Positions 1 to 9,996 of a stretch of 64,000 nt of DNA are shown here, in pieces. A model generated the notes under the pieces. That model was not told the origin of the DNA. It saw only the letters and a program-made list of their open reading frames with translations, and made no database searches. The translations under genes were made by a program, and so were the position numbers. The stretch is from Komagataeibacter diospyri (GTDB taxonomy: Bacteria; Pseudomonadota; Alphaproteobacteria; Acetobacterales; Acetobacteraceae). Each line of letters begins with the position of its first letter. The first letter of the stretch is position 1. The stretch is taken from assembly GCF_006538165.1 (NCBI RefSeq), contig NZ_BDLU01000028.1:1-64000 (forward strand), read 5' to 3'.

Positions 1-108
1 CATCAATGCCTCCCGACGCGCCATCAGCAACGCCTTGATACAGGCTTCTTCCGTGCTGTAGAGACGCTCGAACTCAAGGTCCGTCAGACCCTTCATGACT
101 TTCAACAT
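1..108 (-). CDS. transposase, N-terminal fragment cut by window edge (IS1595-like?)
   Basis: The minus strand opens with ATG at 108 and stays open to the window edge, giving a 36-residue N-terminus that begins MLKVMKGLTDLEFERLYSTE and continues with an EEAC stretch. A GGAG sits 8 nt before the ATG. The pattern of an FERL/FQ block followed by (S/T)EEAC resembles the start of IS1595/ISXO2-type transposases, where a zinc ribbon follows; that part lies outside the window. The outer end of the element would lie somewhere in about 120-290, but no terminal inverted repeat can be assigned because the other end is missing. The family assignment is inference from a short segment. Confidence 0.5.
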   Translation of the reverse strand, partial: MLKVMKGLTDLEFERLYSTEEACIKALLMARREALM

Positions 109-294
109 CACCAGAACTCCCGCCACCCAAGTTCATATGGGATGTCAGAATACGTCCGGTAAGGCCGTGCTGTCTTGTTGATACGCGGGAAGGGAATTAG
201 GTGTCCGCACGCAGGGATCAGGGTGGTCCTGACGTCTCGATACGGTGTATCGACGCACCACCGTAAGGAACCGGATAACGTCCGGATACAGCCT

Positions 295-522
295 TCAGGC
301 GTGTGCGTTAACCAGACGCCAGACCTTGCGCCTGCGTCCATCACTGGCATCCGGGGCGTCTTCCACCGTGACCAGCCCCTGATTACGCAGCGCCTGTAAC
401 GCCAGCCGGGCATGGTAGGTGCCCAGCTCGGGGAACAGGTCACCGATTTCGCGCACTGAACGGGCTTTCCCGTCCGACAGGATCTTCAGCACGATCTGTC
501 GCTTGCTATCATGATTTGTCAT
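295..522 (-). CDS. small winged-helix-like protein, hypothetical
   Basis: A 75-residue protein if started at MTNHDSKRQIV (ATG at 522); a 10-residue longer start at 552 is possible. The sequence reads as one helix-turn-helix/wing unit: KRQIVLKILSDGKARSVREI, then a helix around YHARLALQALRNQGL, then a charged hairpin (DASDGRRRKVW). This is the usual layout of small winged-helix DNA-binding proteins, similar to replication-initiation or MarR-like half-domains, but no named family is recognised. It lies between the transposase fragment and bioA on the same strand as both and could belong to the mobile element. Coding status is likely but not certain. Confidence 0.5.
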   Translation of the reverse strand: MTNHDSKRQIVLKILSDGKARSVREIGDLFPELGTYHARLALQALRNQGLVTVEDAPDASDGRRRKVWRLVNAHA

Positions 523-605
523 GCGCCAGGATCGATGCTGAAAAAAAGTCATGTCTTTTCTATACCAGATCCGTCCCCAATGGCCTAGCGCCGATACGGC
601 CCTTC

Positions 606-1871
606 CTACACAGGTTGCGCCAGTACGGTCCGGATGGCTGCGGTCAGTCTGCCCAGCTCGGACGTGGTTATGTTAAAGGCTGGCGTCAGATAAACGATAT
701 TACGGAAGGGCCGTACCCATACCCCCTGCGCGATCAGGGCGCTCTTCAGCGCATTCATGTCACGTATGCGGTCCAGTTCCACCACGCCGATCGCCCCCAT
801 CACGCGCACATCCACCACATGGGACAGGTTGCGACACGGTTCCAGTTCGGTACGCATCTGCTGTCCGATATGTGCAACCTGTTCCAGACGGTTTTCGCGT
901 TCAAACAGATCCAGCGAGGCATTGGCGCAGGCGCATGCCATGGCATTGGCCATGAAGGTCGGCCCGTGCATAAGCGCATGCAACGGATTATCCGACAGGA
1001 AAGCGTCATACACATGCGTGCGCGCCACCGTGGCAGCCAGCGCCATCGTCCCCCCCGTCAGCGCCTTGGACAGGGTGATGACATCGGGCACGATCCCGGC
1101 CTGTTCACATGCGAACAGTGTGCCGGTGCGCCCAAAGCCGGTAAATATTTCATCCAGTATCAGCAGCACGCCATGCCGGTCCGCCAGCATGCGCAGGTTG
1201 CGCAGGACGTCGGGGGAATGGAACAGCATCCCACCCGCGCCCTGCACCAGTGGCTCGACAATAATCGCGGCGATACTGTCGCCTGATTGAGCCAGCAGTT
1301 CATCCAGTGCCCGCACGCTGTTGGCATCCACGGGCAGGTCGGCAATGAAATGTTCAGGCAGCGCCCCCTGATACAGGGAATGCATGCCTTCGTCGGGATC
1401 GCATATGGCCATGGTGGCCATCGTGTCACCATGATAGCCGCCACGGAAAGCCAGCAGCTTCGTCCGGCCGGTCTGGCCACGGTTCAGCCAGTACTGGATG
1501 GCCATCTTCATCGCGACCTCGACCGCGACGGAACCGGAATCGGTAAAGAACACCCGCTCCAGATCTCCCGGCAGCATGGCGGCCAGACGGCGGGCCAGTG
1601 TCAGCGCAGGTTCATTGACCAGCCCGCCAAACATGACATGCGGCATCCGTCCAAGCTGATCGCTGACGGCATTACGGATATGGGAATGGTTGTAACCATG
1701 GCAGGCCGTCCACCATGATGCGATACCATCAATCAGTTCCGACCCGTCCGCCAGTGTAATGGTGCGCCCGTGCGTGCTGACGGCGGGCAGGGGGGGCAGG
1801 GTGGTCTGCATCTGGGTATAGGGAAGCCAGACATGCTTCATGCCGCGTTCCAGCCATTGGGGTCCATGCAT
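606..1871 (-). CDS. bioA: adenosylmethionine-8-amino-7-oxononanoate aminotransferase BioA
   Basis: 421 aa PLP-dependent class III aminotransferase converting KAPA to DAPA with S-adenosylmethionine as amino donor, the third-last step of biotin synthesis, in the cytoplasm. Visible family marks are the WLPYTQM block near the N-terminus, GIASWWTACHGYNH, the acid-rich ILDEIFTGFGRTG region and the PLP lysine in TLSKALTGG, followed by HGPTFMANAMACA. The start at 1871 (MHGPQW) is chosen because GGAG lies 7 nt upstream; MKHVW at 1841 is an alternative. It is transcribed away from bioF, with 70 bp between the two starts, so both must be driven from that short divergent region. Confidence 0.95.
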   Translation of the reverse strand: MHGPQWLERGMKHVWLPYTQMQTTLPPLPAVSTHGRTITLADGSELIDGIASWWTACHGYNHSHIRNAVSDQLGRMPHVMFGGLVNEPALTLARRLAAMLPGDLERVFFTDSGSVAVEVAMKMAIQYWLNRGQTGRTKLLAFRGGYHGDTMATMAICDPDEGMHSLYQGALPEHFIADLPVDANSVRALDELLAQSGDSIAAIIVEPLVQGAGGMLFHSPDVLRNLRMLADRHGVLLILDEIFTGFGRTGTLFACEQAGIVPDVITLSKALTGGTMALAATVARTHVYDAFLSDNPLHALMHGPTFMANAMACACANASLDLFERENRLEQVAHIGQQMRTELEPCRNLSHVVDVRVMGAIGVVELDRIRDMNALKSALIAQGVWVRPFRNIVYLTPAFNITTSELGRLTAAIRTVLAQPV

Positions 1872-1941
1872 GCGGCCACTCCATGATATTGCGTGGGCGG
1901 GATTGACCGGGGCTGTGCGCTCCGGCAGGAGAATGCGCTTC

Positions 1942-3126
1942 ATGGCCCGTTTTGATCCAATTTTCCAGACCGCGCTCGACCATATGGCGGATACGCATAC
2001 CCGCCGCGTGCTGCGTCCCGTACAGCATGTAGGGGCAGCCACCGTTATCCGTGGCGGCCGCGAACTGATCAATTTCTCATCCAACGACTATCTGGGCCTG
2101 TCCCACCATCCCGCGCTGGGTGCACGCGCCGCCGAATGGCTGCAGCAGGACGGAACCGGCGCAGGTGCATCCCGCCTTGTGACCGGGACCAGCCCACGCC
2201 ACATGCAGGTCGAGGCACGGCTGGCTTCATTCAAGGGATGCGAGGCCGCAGTGCTTCTGTCCAGCGGGTGGCAGGCCAATGCGTCGGTACTGGCTGCACT
2301 GCTACGGCTGGCGGCGGGGCAGGGAGCGCCACCGCTGGTTTTTACCGACCGGCTGAACCATGCCAGCCTGCATCAGGGCTGCATGGCGGCCGGTGTACGG
2401 CAGATCCGTTTCCGCCATAATGACCTTGAACATCTGGACAGCCTGCTGGACCGTCATGCAGGGGACGAACGCACCATGCGGGTAATCGTGACCGAAAGCG
2501 TATTCAGCATGGACGGCGATCGCACCGATATCGCGCAACTGACCGCCATTGCCCGGCGGCATGGTGCGTTTACCTATGTTGATGAGGCCCATGCCACCGG
2601 TGTGCTCGGTCAGCAGGGACGCGGACTGTGCGCGGGACATGATATCGATCTGGTCATGGGGACGTTCAGCAAGGCACTGGGGGGATTCGGGGCCTACGTG
2701 GCGGGGTCACGGGCTTTATGTGACTGGCTGGCAAATGCATGTTCGGGCTTCGTATTCACGACCGCGCCGCCACCTGCGGTGCTGGGGGCAATGGATGCGG
2801 CGCTGGAGCTGGTGCCCACGCTGAATGAAGTCCGGGCGCGGCTGTCCCGCAACGCCGCCCATATCCGGCATGTGATACAGGCGTGCGGGCTGTCATCGGG
2901 ACCGTCCACCACCCACATCATACCGATCATGATAGGGGAAGCCGCACAGGCGCTGGCGTTCGCAGGCCATATGGAGACCCACGGCATCCTTGCCACCGCC
3001 ATCCGTCCCCCCACGGTGCCACCCAACGGCAGCCGCATACGGCTGGCGCTGAGCGCGGCCCATACCGACAGCATGATTGACCAGCTGGCCCACGCCATCA
3101 CCCGTGCCGCCCGCGTAATCACATGA
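1942..3126 (+). CDS. bioF: 8-amino-7-oxononanoate synthase BioF
   Basis: 394 aa alpha-oxoamine synthase that condenses pimeloyl-ACP with L-alanine to KAPA, the first ring-building step of biotin synthesis. The ELINFSSNDYLGLS block, VTESVFSMDGD, the YVDEAHATGVLG aspartate/histidine region and the PLP lysine in GTFSKALGGFG are all present. ATG at 1942 is preferred because AGGAG lies 10 nt upstream; the in-frame ATG at 1933 lies almost on top of that ribosome binding site. First gene of the rightward biotin operon; its stop overlaps the start of the BioH-like gene by 4 nt (ATGA). Confidence 0.95.
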   Translation: MARFDPIFQTALDHMADTHTRRVLRPVQHVGAATVIRGGRELINFSSNDYLGLSHHPALGARAAEWLQQDGTGAGASRLVTGTSPRHMQVEARLASFKGCEAAVLLSSGWQANASVLAALLRLAAGQGAPPLVFTDRLNHASLHQGCMAAGVRQIRFRHNDLEHLDSLLDRHAGDERTMRVIVTESVFSMDGDRTDIAQLTAIARRHGAFTYVDEAHATGVLGQQGRGLCAGHDIDLVMGTFSKALGGFGAYVAGSRALCDWLANACSGFVFTTAPPPAVLGAMDAALELVPTLNEVRARLSRNAAHIRHVIQACGLSSGPSTTHIIPIMIGEAAQALAFAGHMETHGILATAIRPPTVPPNGSRIRLALSAAHTDSMIDQLAHAITRAARVIT

Positions 3127-3791
3127 CCTCGCCTGCATCCTTCCCCCCGATCGCACTGGTACATGGCTGGGCCTTTGACCCGACATTCTGGGATACGACC
3201 CGCACGGTCCTGGGTCAGGCGCGCACGATGTGTACTGATTTCGGCTTCTTTGCACCCCAAGCGGTGCTGACGTTACCCCAGGTTCCCTATATCGGGGTGG
3301 GGCATTCGCTGGGCGCGTTGTGGCTGCTGCGCAACCATGGGCCCCTATGCCGGGGGTTGGTGCTGATAAATGGTTTCAGCCGCTTCGGGACCGCCACGGA
3401 CTTTCCCGACGGCATTCCACGGCGCGTGATCGAGCGCATGCATGCGGGCCTGCTACGCGCGCCCAAAGGGCTGCTGCACAGCTTCCGCCTGCGTGCCGGG
3501 ATTGATACACCACTGCCGTCCCACATCGAACGTAACCGGCTGGAACAGGGGCTGCTGGCCCTTATGGACATGGATTGCCGGACCGACCTGCAACAGGTCA
3601 CATGCCCGGTCCATGTCATTGCAGGAATGGACGACGCCATAGCCCCCCCCACGCTGACACATGCCTGCTTTCCCCCCGGTGGCGACATACAGACCCAATG
3701 GCTGGATGGCGGCCACCTGCTGCCGCTGACCCACACCACAACCTGTACCCATGCCATTATGGCCATGACCGGACGGATAACCGCACCATGA
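3123..3791 (+). CDS. bioH: BioH-like pimeloyl-ACP methyl ester esterase (alpha/beta hydrolase)
   Basis: 222 aa alpha/beta hydrolase. It has an oxyanion-hole LVHGW at residues 12-16, the nucleophile elbow GHSLG with Ser62, a GMDD acid at 170-171 and the catalytic histidine H198 in GGHLLP. In the biotin pathway such an esterase removes the methyl group from pimeloyl-ACP methyl ester, so that chain elongation stops and BioF can act. It sits between bioF and the methyltransferase BioC with 4-nt overlaps at both ends, so translation is probably coupled. The family assignment is solid; BioH versus another non-homologous-subgroup esterase (BioG-type) is inferred from context, and the length is shorter than E. 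coli BioH. Confidence 0.8.
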   Translation: MTSPASFPPIALVHGWAFDPTFWDTTRTVLGQARTMCTDFGFFAPQAVLTLPQVPYIGVGHSLGALWLLRNHGPLCRGLVLINGFSRFGTATDFPDGIPRRVIERMHAGLLRAPKGLLHSFRLRAGIDTPLPSHIERNRLEQGLLALMDMDCRTDLQQVTCPVHVIAGMDDAIAPPTLTHACFPPGGDIQTQWLDGGHLLPLTHTTTCTHAIMAMTGRITAP

Positions 3792-5197
3792 CCCGCAAGG
3801 ACAGCATCGCCGCCCGTTTTGGCGCGGCACAGGGATATGAACAGGCTGCCCGGGTCCAGCGTATTGCGGCCCGCGAACTGGCACGCCGCATCGCCACTCA
3901 CCATGCTCCCGGCAGTGCCCCCGCCCGCATTCTGGAGATCGGCTGCGGCACCGGCTTCCTGACCCGTGCACTACGCAGGCTGTTCCCCGATGCTCACATC
4001 ACCGCCACCGATATTGCCCCCGCCATGCTGGACCGTGTGGCACAGCGGATGCCCGGTGATGACAGGCTGTCCCTGCACCGCATGGATGCCGACGCCCCGG
4101 ACGTGGCGGGACCGTTCGACCTGATCTGTTCCAGCATGGCCATGCAGTGGTTTTCCGACCGGGCGCGAACCCTGCACTTACTGGCTGACCTGCTGATACC
4201 GGGGGGACAGATGGCGATGGCTACCCTGTGCGCGGGTAGCTTCAGGCAGTGGCGGGATGCGTATGCGCGTACCGGGATCATGTGCCCCACGCCCGATTAC
4301 CCCGCCATCGAACAGCTACAGGCCGAATGGCCCGCCCGTGGCGCGGGGATGTGGCACGATGCCGAGATTATTGACACCCCGGACACCCCATTGGCTTTCG
4401 TGCAGGAGCTACGCACCATCGGAGCCACGCATACGGACCATGCCCCTGCCACGGCAGGCCAGTTGCGTCGTGTCATGGCTGCTGCGGAAATGGATGGTCC
4501 TTTTGCCGTGTCCTATCAGGTAGCCTATGGGCTGTTCCGCCGCGCGTTCTGGCCGGGGGTATTCGTCACCGGCACGGATACGGATGTAGGCAAGACGGTG
4601 ACATCCGCAGCCCTGGTACGGGCATGGAACGCGGCTTACTGGAAACCATTGCAGAGCGGCACGGATGACGCGCCATCCGACAGCATGGGTGTGCGACAGC
4701 TTGCGAAGCTTGACCCCGCACGTCTTTATCCACCAGCCGCAACATTCGGCGCATCGCTATCGCCCGAGGACGCGGCCCATGTGGCCCATACCCGTATCGA
4801 CCCCGCCGCCATCACCCTGCCGCACCATGCGGCCAGCGACGGGCCGCTGGTTGTGGAAGGGGCGGGCGGCGTGTTTGTGCCAATTGCCGAAAATTACCTG
4901 ATGATCGATCTTATGGCACGGCTGGCCCTGCCGGTGGTGCTGGTGGCCCGCAGCCAGCTTGGCACGATCAACCATACGCTGCTCAGCCTTGCAGCATTAC
5001 GGGCGCGTGGGCTGCACGTAGCGGGCGTGATCCTGAACGGCGCGCCCGAACCCCATGGCCGCAGCGCCATCGAACGCCATGGGCAGGTCCGCATACTGGC
5101 CGAATTCCCGTCCCTGGTCCCCATGGGACCAGATGCAGTCACGCAACTGGCCGCACGCCTGCCCACATGGGAACAGGTAGCAGCGGACGCTTCCTGA
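3788..5197 (+). CDS. bioC-bioD: BioC-BioD fusion: malonyl-ACP O-methyltransferase / dethiobiotin synthetase
   Basis: 469 aa bifunctional protein. Residues 1 to about 252 are a BioC methyltransferase: SAM motif ILEIGCGTGFL at 48-58, acidic ATD at 73-75, and the FDLICSSMAMQWF block at 110-122; the domain closes at YQVAYGLF (243-250). Only about 7 residues later the dethiobiotin synthetase begins, with Walker A GTDTDVGKT at 262-270, WKPLQSG at 285-291 and VVEGAGG at 355-361. BioC methylates malonyl-ACP to disguise it as a fatty-acid primer; BioD makes the ureido ring from DAPA. The domains are encoded in one open frame without an internal BioD start codon at the junction. Start is ATG at 3788, overlapping the stop of the esterase gene (ATGA). 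No bioB is in the window. Confidence 0.92.
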   Translation: MTRKDSIAARFGAAQGYEQAARVQRIAARELARRIATHHAPGSAPARILEIGCGTGFLTRALRRLFPDAHITATDIAPAMLDRVAQRMPGDDRLSLHRMDADAPDVAGPFDLICSSMAMQWFSDRARTLHLLADLLIPGGQMAMATLCAGSFRQWRDAYARTGIMCPTPDYPAIEQLQAEWPARGAGMWHDAEIIDTPDTPLAFVQELRTIGATHTDHAPATAGQLRRVMAAAEMDGPFAVSYQVAYGLFRRAFWPGVFVTGTDTDVGKTVTSAALVRAWNAAYWKPLQSGTDDAPSDSMGVRQLAKLDPARLYPPAATFGASLSPEDAAHVAHTRIDPAAITLPHHAASDGPLVVEGAGGVFVPIAENYLMIDLMARLALPVVLVARSQLGTINHTLLSLAALRARGLHVAGVILNGAPEPHGRSAIERHGQVRILAEFPSLVPMGPDAVTQLAARLPTWEQVAADAS

Positions 5198-5230
5198 AGG
5201 CCGTTTCAGAAAGGGCAAGTTTCCTGAAGT

Positions 5231-5260
5231 TTAAAAAAAAGCTTCACCAAAAACTTTTCG
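5231..5260 (+). repeat. dispersed A-rich intergenic repeat, copy 1
   Basis: The 82-bp gap between the converging ends of bioC-bioD and lexA holds AAAAAAAAGCTTCACC followed by AAAAACTTTTCG. The preceding GAAG (5226-5229) can pair with CTTC (5242-5245). The same core (A-run, GCKTCACC, CAAAAACTTT) recurs at 10036, 24019 and 56990, and inverted at 21624 and 56931. Probably a bidirectional terminator-like repeat. Confidence 0.6.
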
Positions 5261-5279
5261 TGGTTCGCAGGCGGGCTTT

Positions 5280-5954
5280 TCAGTAACGGCGGATCAGGCC
5301 CGCCAGCGTGCCCTGCACACTGACACGCCCGGCAGGCAGCACGCGGGTTTCATAATGGCTGTTGGCGGGGACCAGCGCGATCTCGCCGCCTTCGCGGCGC
5401 AGACGCTTCAGCGTGACTTCCTCCCCATCGATCAGGGCAACGACAATCTGCCCATCCGTGGCGTGCGCGCCTTCACGGATGATGACCATGTCACCATCCA
5501 GAATCCCTGCCTCCTGCATCGAATCACCCGTGACTTCCAGCGCATAATGGCTGGCCTTGCCCAACATGTCGGCCGGGACAGTGATGCGGGCGGTTTCCGC
5601 CGTGATGGCTTCAATGGGGTTGCCTGCGGCAATCCGCCCCACAAAGGGCACATCCACCACCCCCGCCAGCATTTCGGGGGAAGGCAGGTCGGGAACTGGC
5701 GCGGGCGAATCGGACGGAGCGGGCCGAGGCGGCACTTCGATATCAGGCAGGCGCAGGATTTCCAGCGCGCGGGCGCGGTGATGCCTGCGGTGGAGGAAAC
5801 CGCGTTCCTCCAGCGCCGAAATCAGGCGGTGAATGCCGGATTTGGAACGCAGGCCCAGCGCGTCCTTCATTTCATCAAAGGATGGGGAGAAACCCGTCCT
5901 GCGCAGGTGGCTATCGATAAACAGCAAAAGTTCATGTTGTTTCTTCGTAAGCAT
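5280..5954 (-). CDS. lexA: LexA repressor (SOS response)
   Basis: 224 aa self-cleaving SOS repressor. The N-terminal winged helix (residues 1-65, beginning [17 protein letters not shown]) is followed by a proline-rich linker (about 71-95) and the S24 peptidase domain. The cleavage site Ala110-Gly111 (RIAAGNP), nucleophile Ser145 (GDSM) and general base Lys183 (VTLKRL) are all present, so RecA-stimulated autocleavage should work. The start at 5954 is set by family alignment to MLTKKQ; the longer frame to 6065 has no family support. A GTTC-N7-GTTC operator lies 75 bp upstream, consistent with autorepression. moeA lies upstream on the same strand. Confidence 0.96.
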   Translation of the reverse strand: MLTKKQHELLLFIDSHLRRTGFSPSFDEMKDALGLRSKSGIHRLISALEERGFLHRRHHRARALEILRLPDIEVPPRPAPSDSPAPVPDLPSPEMLAGVVDVPFVGRIAAGNPIEAITAETARITVPADMLGKASHYALEVTGDSMQEAGILDGDMVIIREGAHATDGQIVVALIDGEEVTLKRLRREGGEIALVPANSHYETRVLPAGRVSVQGTLAGLIRRY

Positions 5955-6028
5955 GCCACATGTCCTTTTGCCGTTACCGGGGCGCCCGGGCCGAAACGTG
6001 ATGGAACAAACCAAAAACCTGTTCCTGT

Positions 6029-6043
6029 GTTCTATATTGGTTC
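6029..6043. promoter_or_regulatory. LexA SOS box (GTTC-N7-GTTC)
   Basis: The plus strand reads GTTC TATATTG GTTC, exactly the alphaproteobacterial LexA direct repeat GTTC-N7-GTTC. It lies 75 bp upstream of the lexA start and 30 bp past the end of moeA, so the most likely role is autoregulation of lexA. Position and match are seen directly; function is inferred from the known alphaproteobacterial consensus. Confidence 0.85.
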
Positions 6044-6072
6044 CCCATGCCGCGTCAACCGGCATCCAGTAC

Positions 6073-7281
6073 CTATTCCATAACGCGGTCGATACGGATC
6101 ACGTCGCACGGATCGCCCGCTTTTGCGGGTGCCGCATGGGGCGCACGCAGGATCAGGGCGCCACTTTCCGCCAGTACATGCAGCATGGCCGAATCCTGTA
6201 CGGCGAAGGGAGTCGCCACCAGCCGTCCATCCGCGTCATGCCCGAGGCGCGCGCGCAGGTGGTCCATGCGCCGGTCGTTTTCGGGCACGTCTGCCCCCAG
6301 TACCGCGCGTTCCGGCGGCACGACCGGCGTGGTCAGCCCCGCCATGCGGCGCAGCGCGGGCAGGATAAACACAACCGAACAGACAAACGCCGCCACCGGA
6401 TTGCCCGGCAGGCCGATAAATGGCAGGCGGCCCAGATGCCCATACATAAGCGGACGCCCCGGCCGCATGGCGATTTTCCAGAAATCGGTTTTGAGCCCGA
6501 CCTGTTCCAGCCCGCGCCGGACAAGGTCATGGCTGCCGATACTTGCGCCCCCAGCCGTCACCAGCATGTCCACGCCATCAACCATGCGTTCCAGCATGGC
6601 AAGGTCGGCCATGTCGTCACGCAGCACCGGCAGCATGACCGGGTCGGCCCCCGCCGCGCGCAGCAGGGCGGCCAGCATGGGGGTGTTCGAATTGGCGATC
6701 TGTCCCGCTCCGATCCCGCTTCCGGGCAGCAGCAGTTCATCCCCCGTCGCGGCGATGGCCACGCGCGGGCGGCGCGTTACCTGTATCCAGGCATGGTTGG
6801 CGGCGGCGGCAAGGCCGATATCGCGCGCCGACAGCCTGCGCCCGACGGGAATGATTTCCTGGCCTTCGGCAAAGTCCTGACCCCTGCGCCGGATATAGGT
6901 GCCAGGGGCAAGGGTGGTCGTGGTGGTGACGGATGTGTCCTCCGCCTGTGCGTTTTCCTGTATCAGTACGGCATCCGCACCAGGTGGCACGACCGCGCCA
7001 GTGAATATGCGCACGCATTCACCCGGCCCCACCGTGCCGTCAAAGGGATGGCCCGCAGGCGCTGCCCCGATGCAGGACAGGCGCGCGCCCCGCGCTGACA
7101 GGTCGGCTGCGCGCACGGCATAGCCATCCATGGACGAGACATCGGCCGGGGGATTGGACAGCCGGGAGATGACGGGAGCCGCGCTGACGCGACCACAGGC
7201 ATCAGTCAGGGCCACGACCTCGGATGGTAGGGGAAACACCCCGTCAAGAATCCGTTTGCGCGCTTCGGGGACGCTCAACAT
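6073..7281 (-). CDS. moeA: molybdopterin molybdenumtransferase MoeA
   Basis: 402 aa enzyme that inserts molybdate into adenylylated molybdopterin to finish Mo cofactor. It starts [12 protein letters not shown] and has the [13 protein letters not shown] block, the [11 protein letters not shown] region, [10 protein letters not shown] and the [11 protein letters not shown] stretch of the MoeA/MogA-like domain, followed by [11 protein letters not shown] at 7281 has AGGAG 11 nt upstream; a start at 7308 has no ribosome binding site. It faces away from rpmG across a 158-bp divergent region. The molybdopterin aldehyde dehydrogenase at 10139-14276 is one obvious client. Confidence 0.95.
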   Translation of the reverse strand: MLSVPEARKRILDGVFPLPSEVVALTDACGRVSAAPVISRLSNPPADVSSMDGYAVRAADLSARGARLSCIGAAPAGHPFDGTVGPGECVRIFTGAVVPPGADAVLIQENAQAEDTSVTTTTTLAPGTYIRRRGQDFAEGQEIIPVGRRLSARDIGLAAAANHAWIQVTRRPRVAIAATGDELLLPGSGIGAGQIANSNTPMLAALLRAAGADPVMLPVLRDDMADLAMLERMVDGVDMLVTAGGASIGSHDLVRRGLEQVGLKTDFWKIAMRPGRPLMYGHLGRLPFIGLPGNPVAAFVCSVVFILPALRRMAGLTTPVVPPERAVLGADVPENDRRMDHLRARLGHDADGRLVATPFAVQDSAMLHVLAESGALILRAPHAAPAKAGDPCDVIRIDRVME

Positions 7282-7439
7282 CGTGCACTGCGCTCCTTTT
7301 TTACCCATTGTGTGCGAATTTAATCAGAAATATCGGCCAAGGCGCTTGACCTGCGCCTTGTGTATGCGCATTTTCCGCCCACTTGAACCACTGCTGTACC
7401 TGAATGTTCCAGCAGCGGCAAAGCAGTGCTGAGGATATC

Positions 7440-7607
7440 ATGGCCAAGACCAACACCATCCAGATCAAACTCGTCTCCACGGCGGACACCGGCTACTTCT
7501 ACGTGACCAAGAAGAACGCCCGCGCCCAGACCGGCAAGATGGAAATGCGCAAATATGACCCCGTCGCCCGCAAGCACGTGGCCTTCCGCGAAGCGAAGAT
7601 CAAATAA
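7440..7607 (+). CDS. rpmG: 50S ribosomal protein L33
   Basis: 55 aa ribosomal protein L33, beginning [18 protein letters not shown] and ending in [11 protein letters not shown], as in other Alphaproteobacteria. No zinc-binding CxxC pairs are present, so this is the zinc-independent (C-minus) form. ATG at 7440 is preceded by GAGG. Stand-alone gene closed by a strong hairpin terminator 20 bp downstream. Confidence 0.96.
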   Translation: MAKTNTIQIKLVSTADTGYFYVTKKNARAQTGKMEMRKYDPVARKHVAFREAKIK

Positions 7608-7627
7608 TCTTCCGCTCAAACGGATAT

Positions 7628-7661
7628 AAAAAAACCCCGGTAATCGTGCCGGGGTTTTTTT
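7628..7661. terminator. bidirectional intrinsic terminator
   Basis: Perfect stem AAAAAAACCCCGG (7628-7640) / CCGGGGTTTTTTT (7649-7661) with an 8-nt loop. The A-run on one side and T-run on the other let it work in both directions, serving rpmG (+) and the ftsB-eno unit (-), which converge here. Confidence 0.9.
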
Positions 7662-7680
7662 GTGCCTGTCATGTGAGCAA

Positions 7681-8010
7681 TCAGTACAGATGGTCGTGTT
7701 CCCCATAAGGAACGACGATTTCATCCTGCCGGGCCAGGTTCTGCATGGAACGCGCACGTTCATCCAGCAGGTCGGTATCCAGTGCGCCTTCCTTCAGCCC
7801 GCGCACGCGGCGCAACCAGACTTCCTGTTCCGCCGAGGCATCTTTCTGGGCGGAACGGGCCTCATCCAGCAGGTGCAGCTGTGCGGCATAGCTGTGCAGC
7901 CCATGTTCGCCCCGCATCACGTTCCAGCCGAAATAAGCCGTAAGCCCGATAAACAGGGCAGGGGGGATGGTTGCACCCATCACGCGCTTTATGATCTTGC
8001 CCAGCTGCAT
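7681..8010 (-). CDS. ftsB: FtsB-like septum formation initiator (DivIC family)
   Basis: 109 aa single-pass inner-membrane protein. A short cytoplasmic N-terminus (MQLGKIIKRV) is followed by a membrane helix (about residues 11-30) and the alphaproteobacterial YFGWNVMRGEHGL junction. A helical segment that could form a coiled coil (about 40-85) follows in the periplasm. FtsB acts with FtsL and FtsQ in the divisome. The position 60 bp downstream of eno on the same strand is the usual alphaproteobacterial arrangement. ATG at 8010 is preceded by AAAGGG. The family is supported by layout and junction motif rather than by strong conservation. Confidence 0.82.
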   Translation of the reverse strand: MQLGKIIKRVMGATIPPALFIGLTAYFGWNVMRGEHGLHSYAAQLHLLDEARSAQKDASAEQEVWLRRVRGLKEGALDTDLLDERARSMQNLARQDEIVVPYGEHDHLY

Positions 8011-8070
8011 CGTATCCCTTTCCCGCCATGTCCTGTTGCCGGACGGGATTACCCCGTCCGGCACGGGATG

Positions 8071-9438
<1,368 letters not shown>

Positions 9439-9488
9439 TCATGCCAGAGTAGGCTATGCACAACATGACAAGATAGGAGAGACCCGCC

Positions 9489-9971
9489 GTGAAACGCCTG
9501 CCACTGCTTGCCATCGTCACCGCGCTGGCAAGCCTGCTGCCACTGGTTGGCTGCACATGCGCGATCCTGTTCCTGACCCCCGACCACACGCCACGCCTGC
9601 TGACGGCCGCCGTTGGGTATGGCGCGGTGATGCTGTCCTTTCTTGGCGCAGTACACTGGGGACTGGCGCTGGAACAGCCCGACATCATCCCCGCAGGCGG
9701 CACGCAGCGCCTGAGCAACCTGCGCCTTGCCATGGGGGGGACGCCTGCCTGTATCGGCTGGGTGGGACTGTGTGCGGCGACAGTGCATGAACTGATCGGG
9801 CTGCTGATCCTGATCGTGGGATTTGCTGCTACTGCTGTCGTCGAACGCATGGCATGGCAACGCGGGGCCATGCCGCGCGGTTACATGACATTGCAGTGGT
9901 TTGTCATATGCCTGGCGGAATTATGCTTTCTGGCCATACTGGCCGCCTGCATGGGCATGCGGCCCCATTGA
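9489..9971 (+). CDS. DUF3429 integral membrane protein
   Basis: 160 aa protein with about five hydrophobic segments (roughly residues 5-27, 38-57, 82-99, 103-122 and 133-153). The SFLGAVHWGLAL sequence is the characteristic motif of DUF3429 (TMEM69-like) membrane proteins; the function of that family is not known. It starts with GTG at 9489, preceded by AGGAGA about 10 nt upstream. It is divergent from eno and converges on the aldehyde dehydrogenase operon. Confidence 0.8.
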   Translation: MKRLPLLAIVTALASLLPLVGCTCAILFLTPDHTPRLLTAAVGYGAVMLSFLGAVHWGLALEQPDIIPAGGTQRLSNLRLAMGGTPACIGWVGLCAATVHELIGLLILIVGFAATAVVERMAWQRGAMPRGYMTLQWFVICLAELCFLAILAACMGMRPH

Positions 9972-9996
9972 TAAATCGGGGGGCTGCAAACCATAG

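Noticed and set aside
5833..7098. 421-residue plus-strand frame opposite lexA and moeA
   Set aside because: Antisense to two motif-rich genes; no family likeness.
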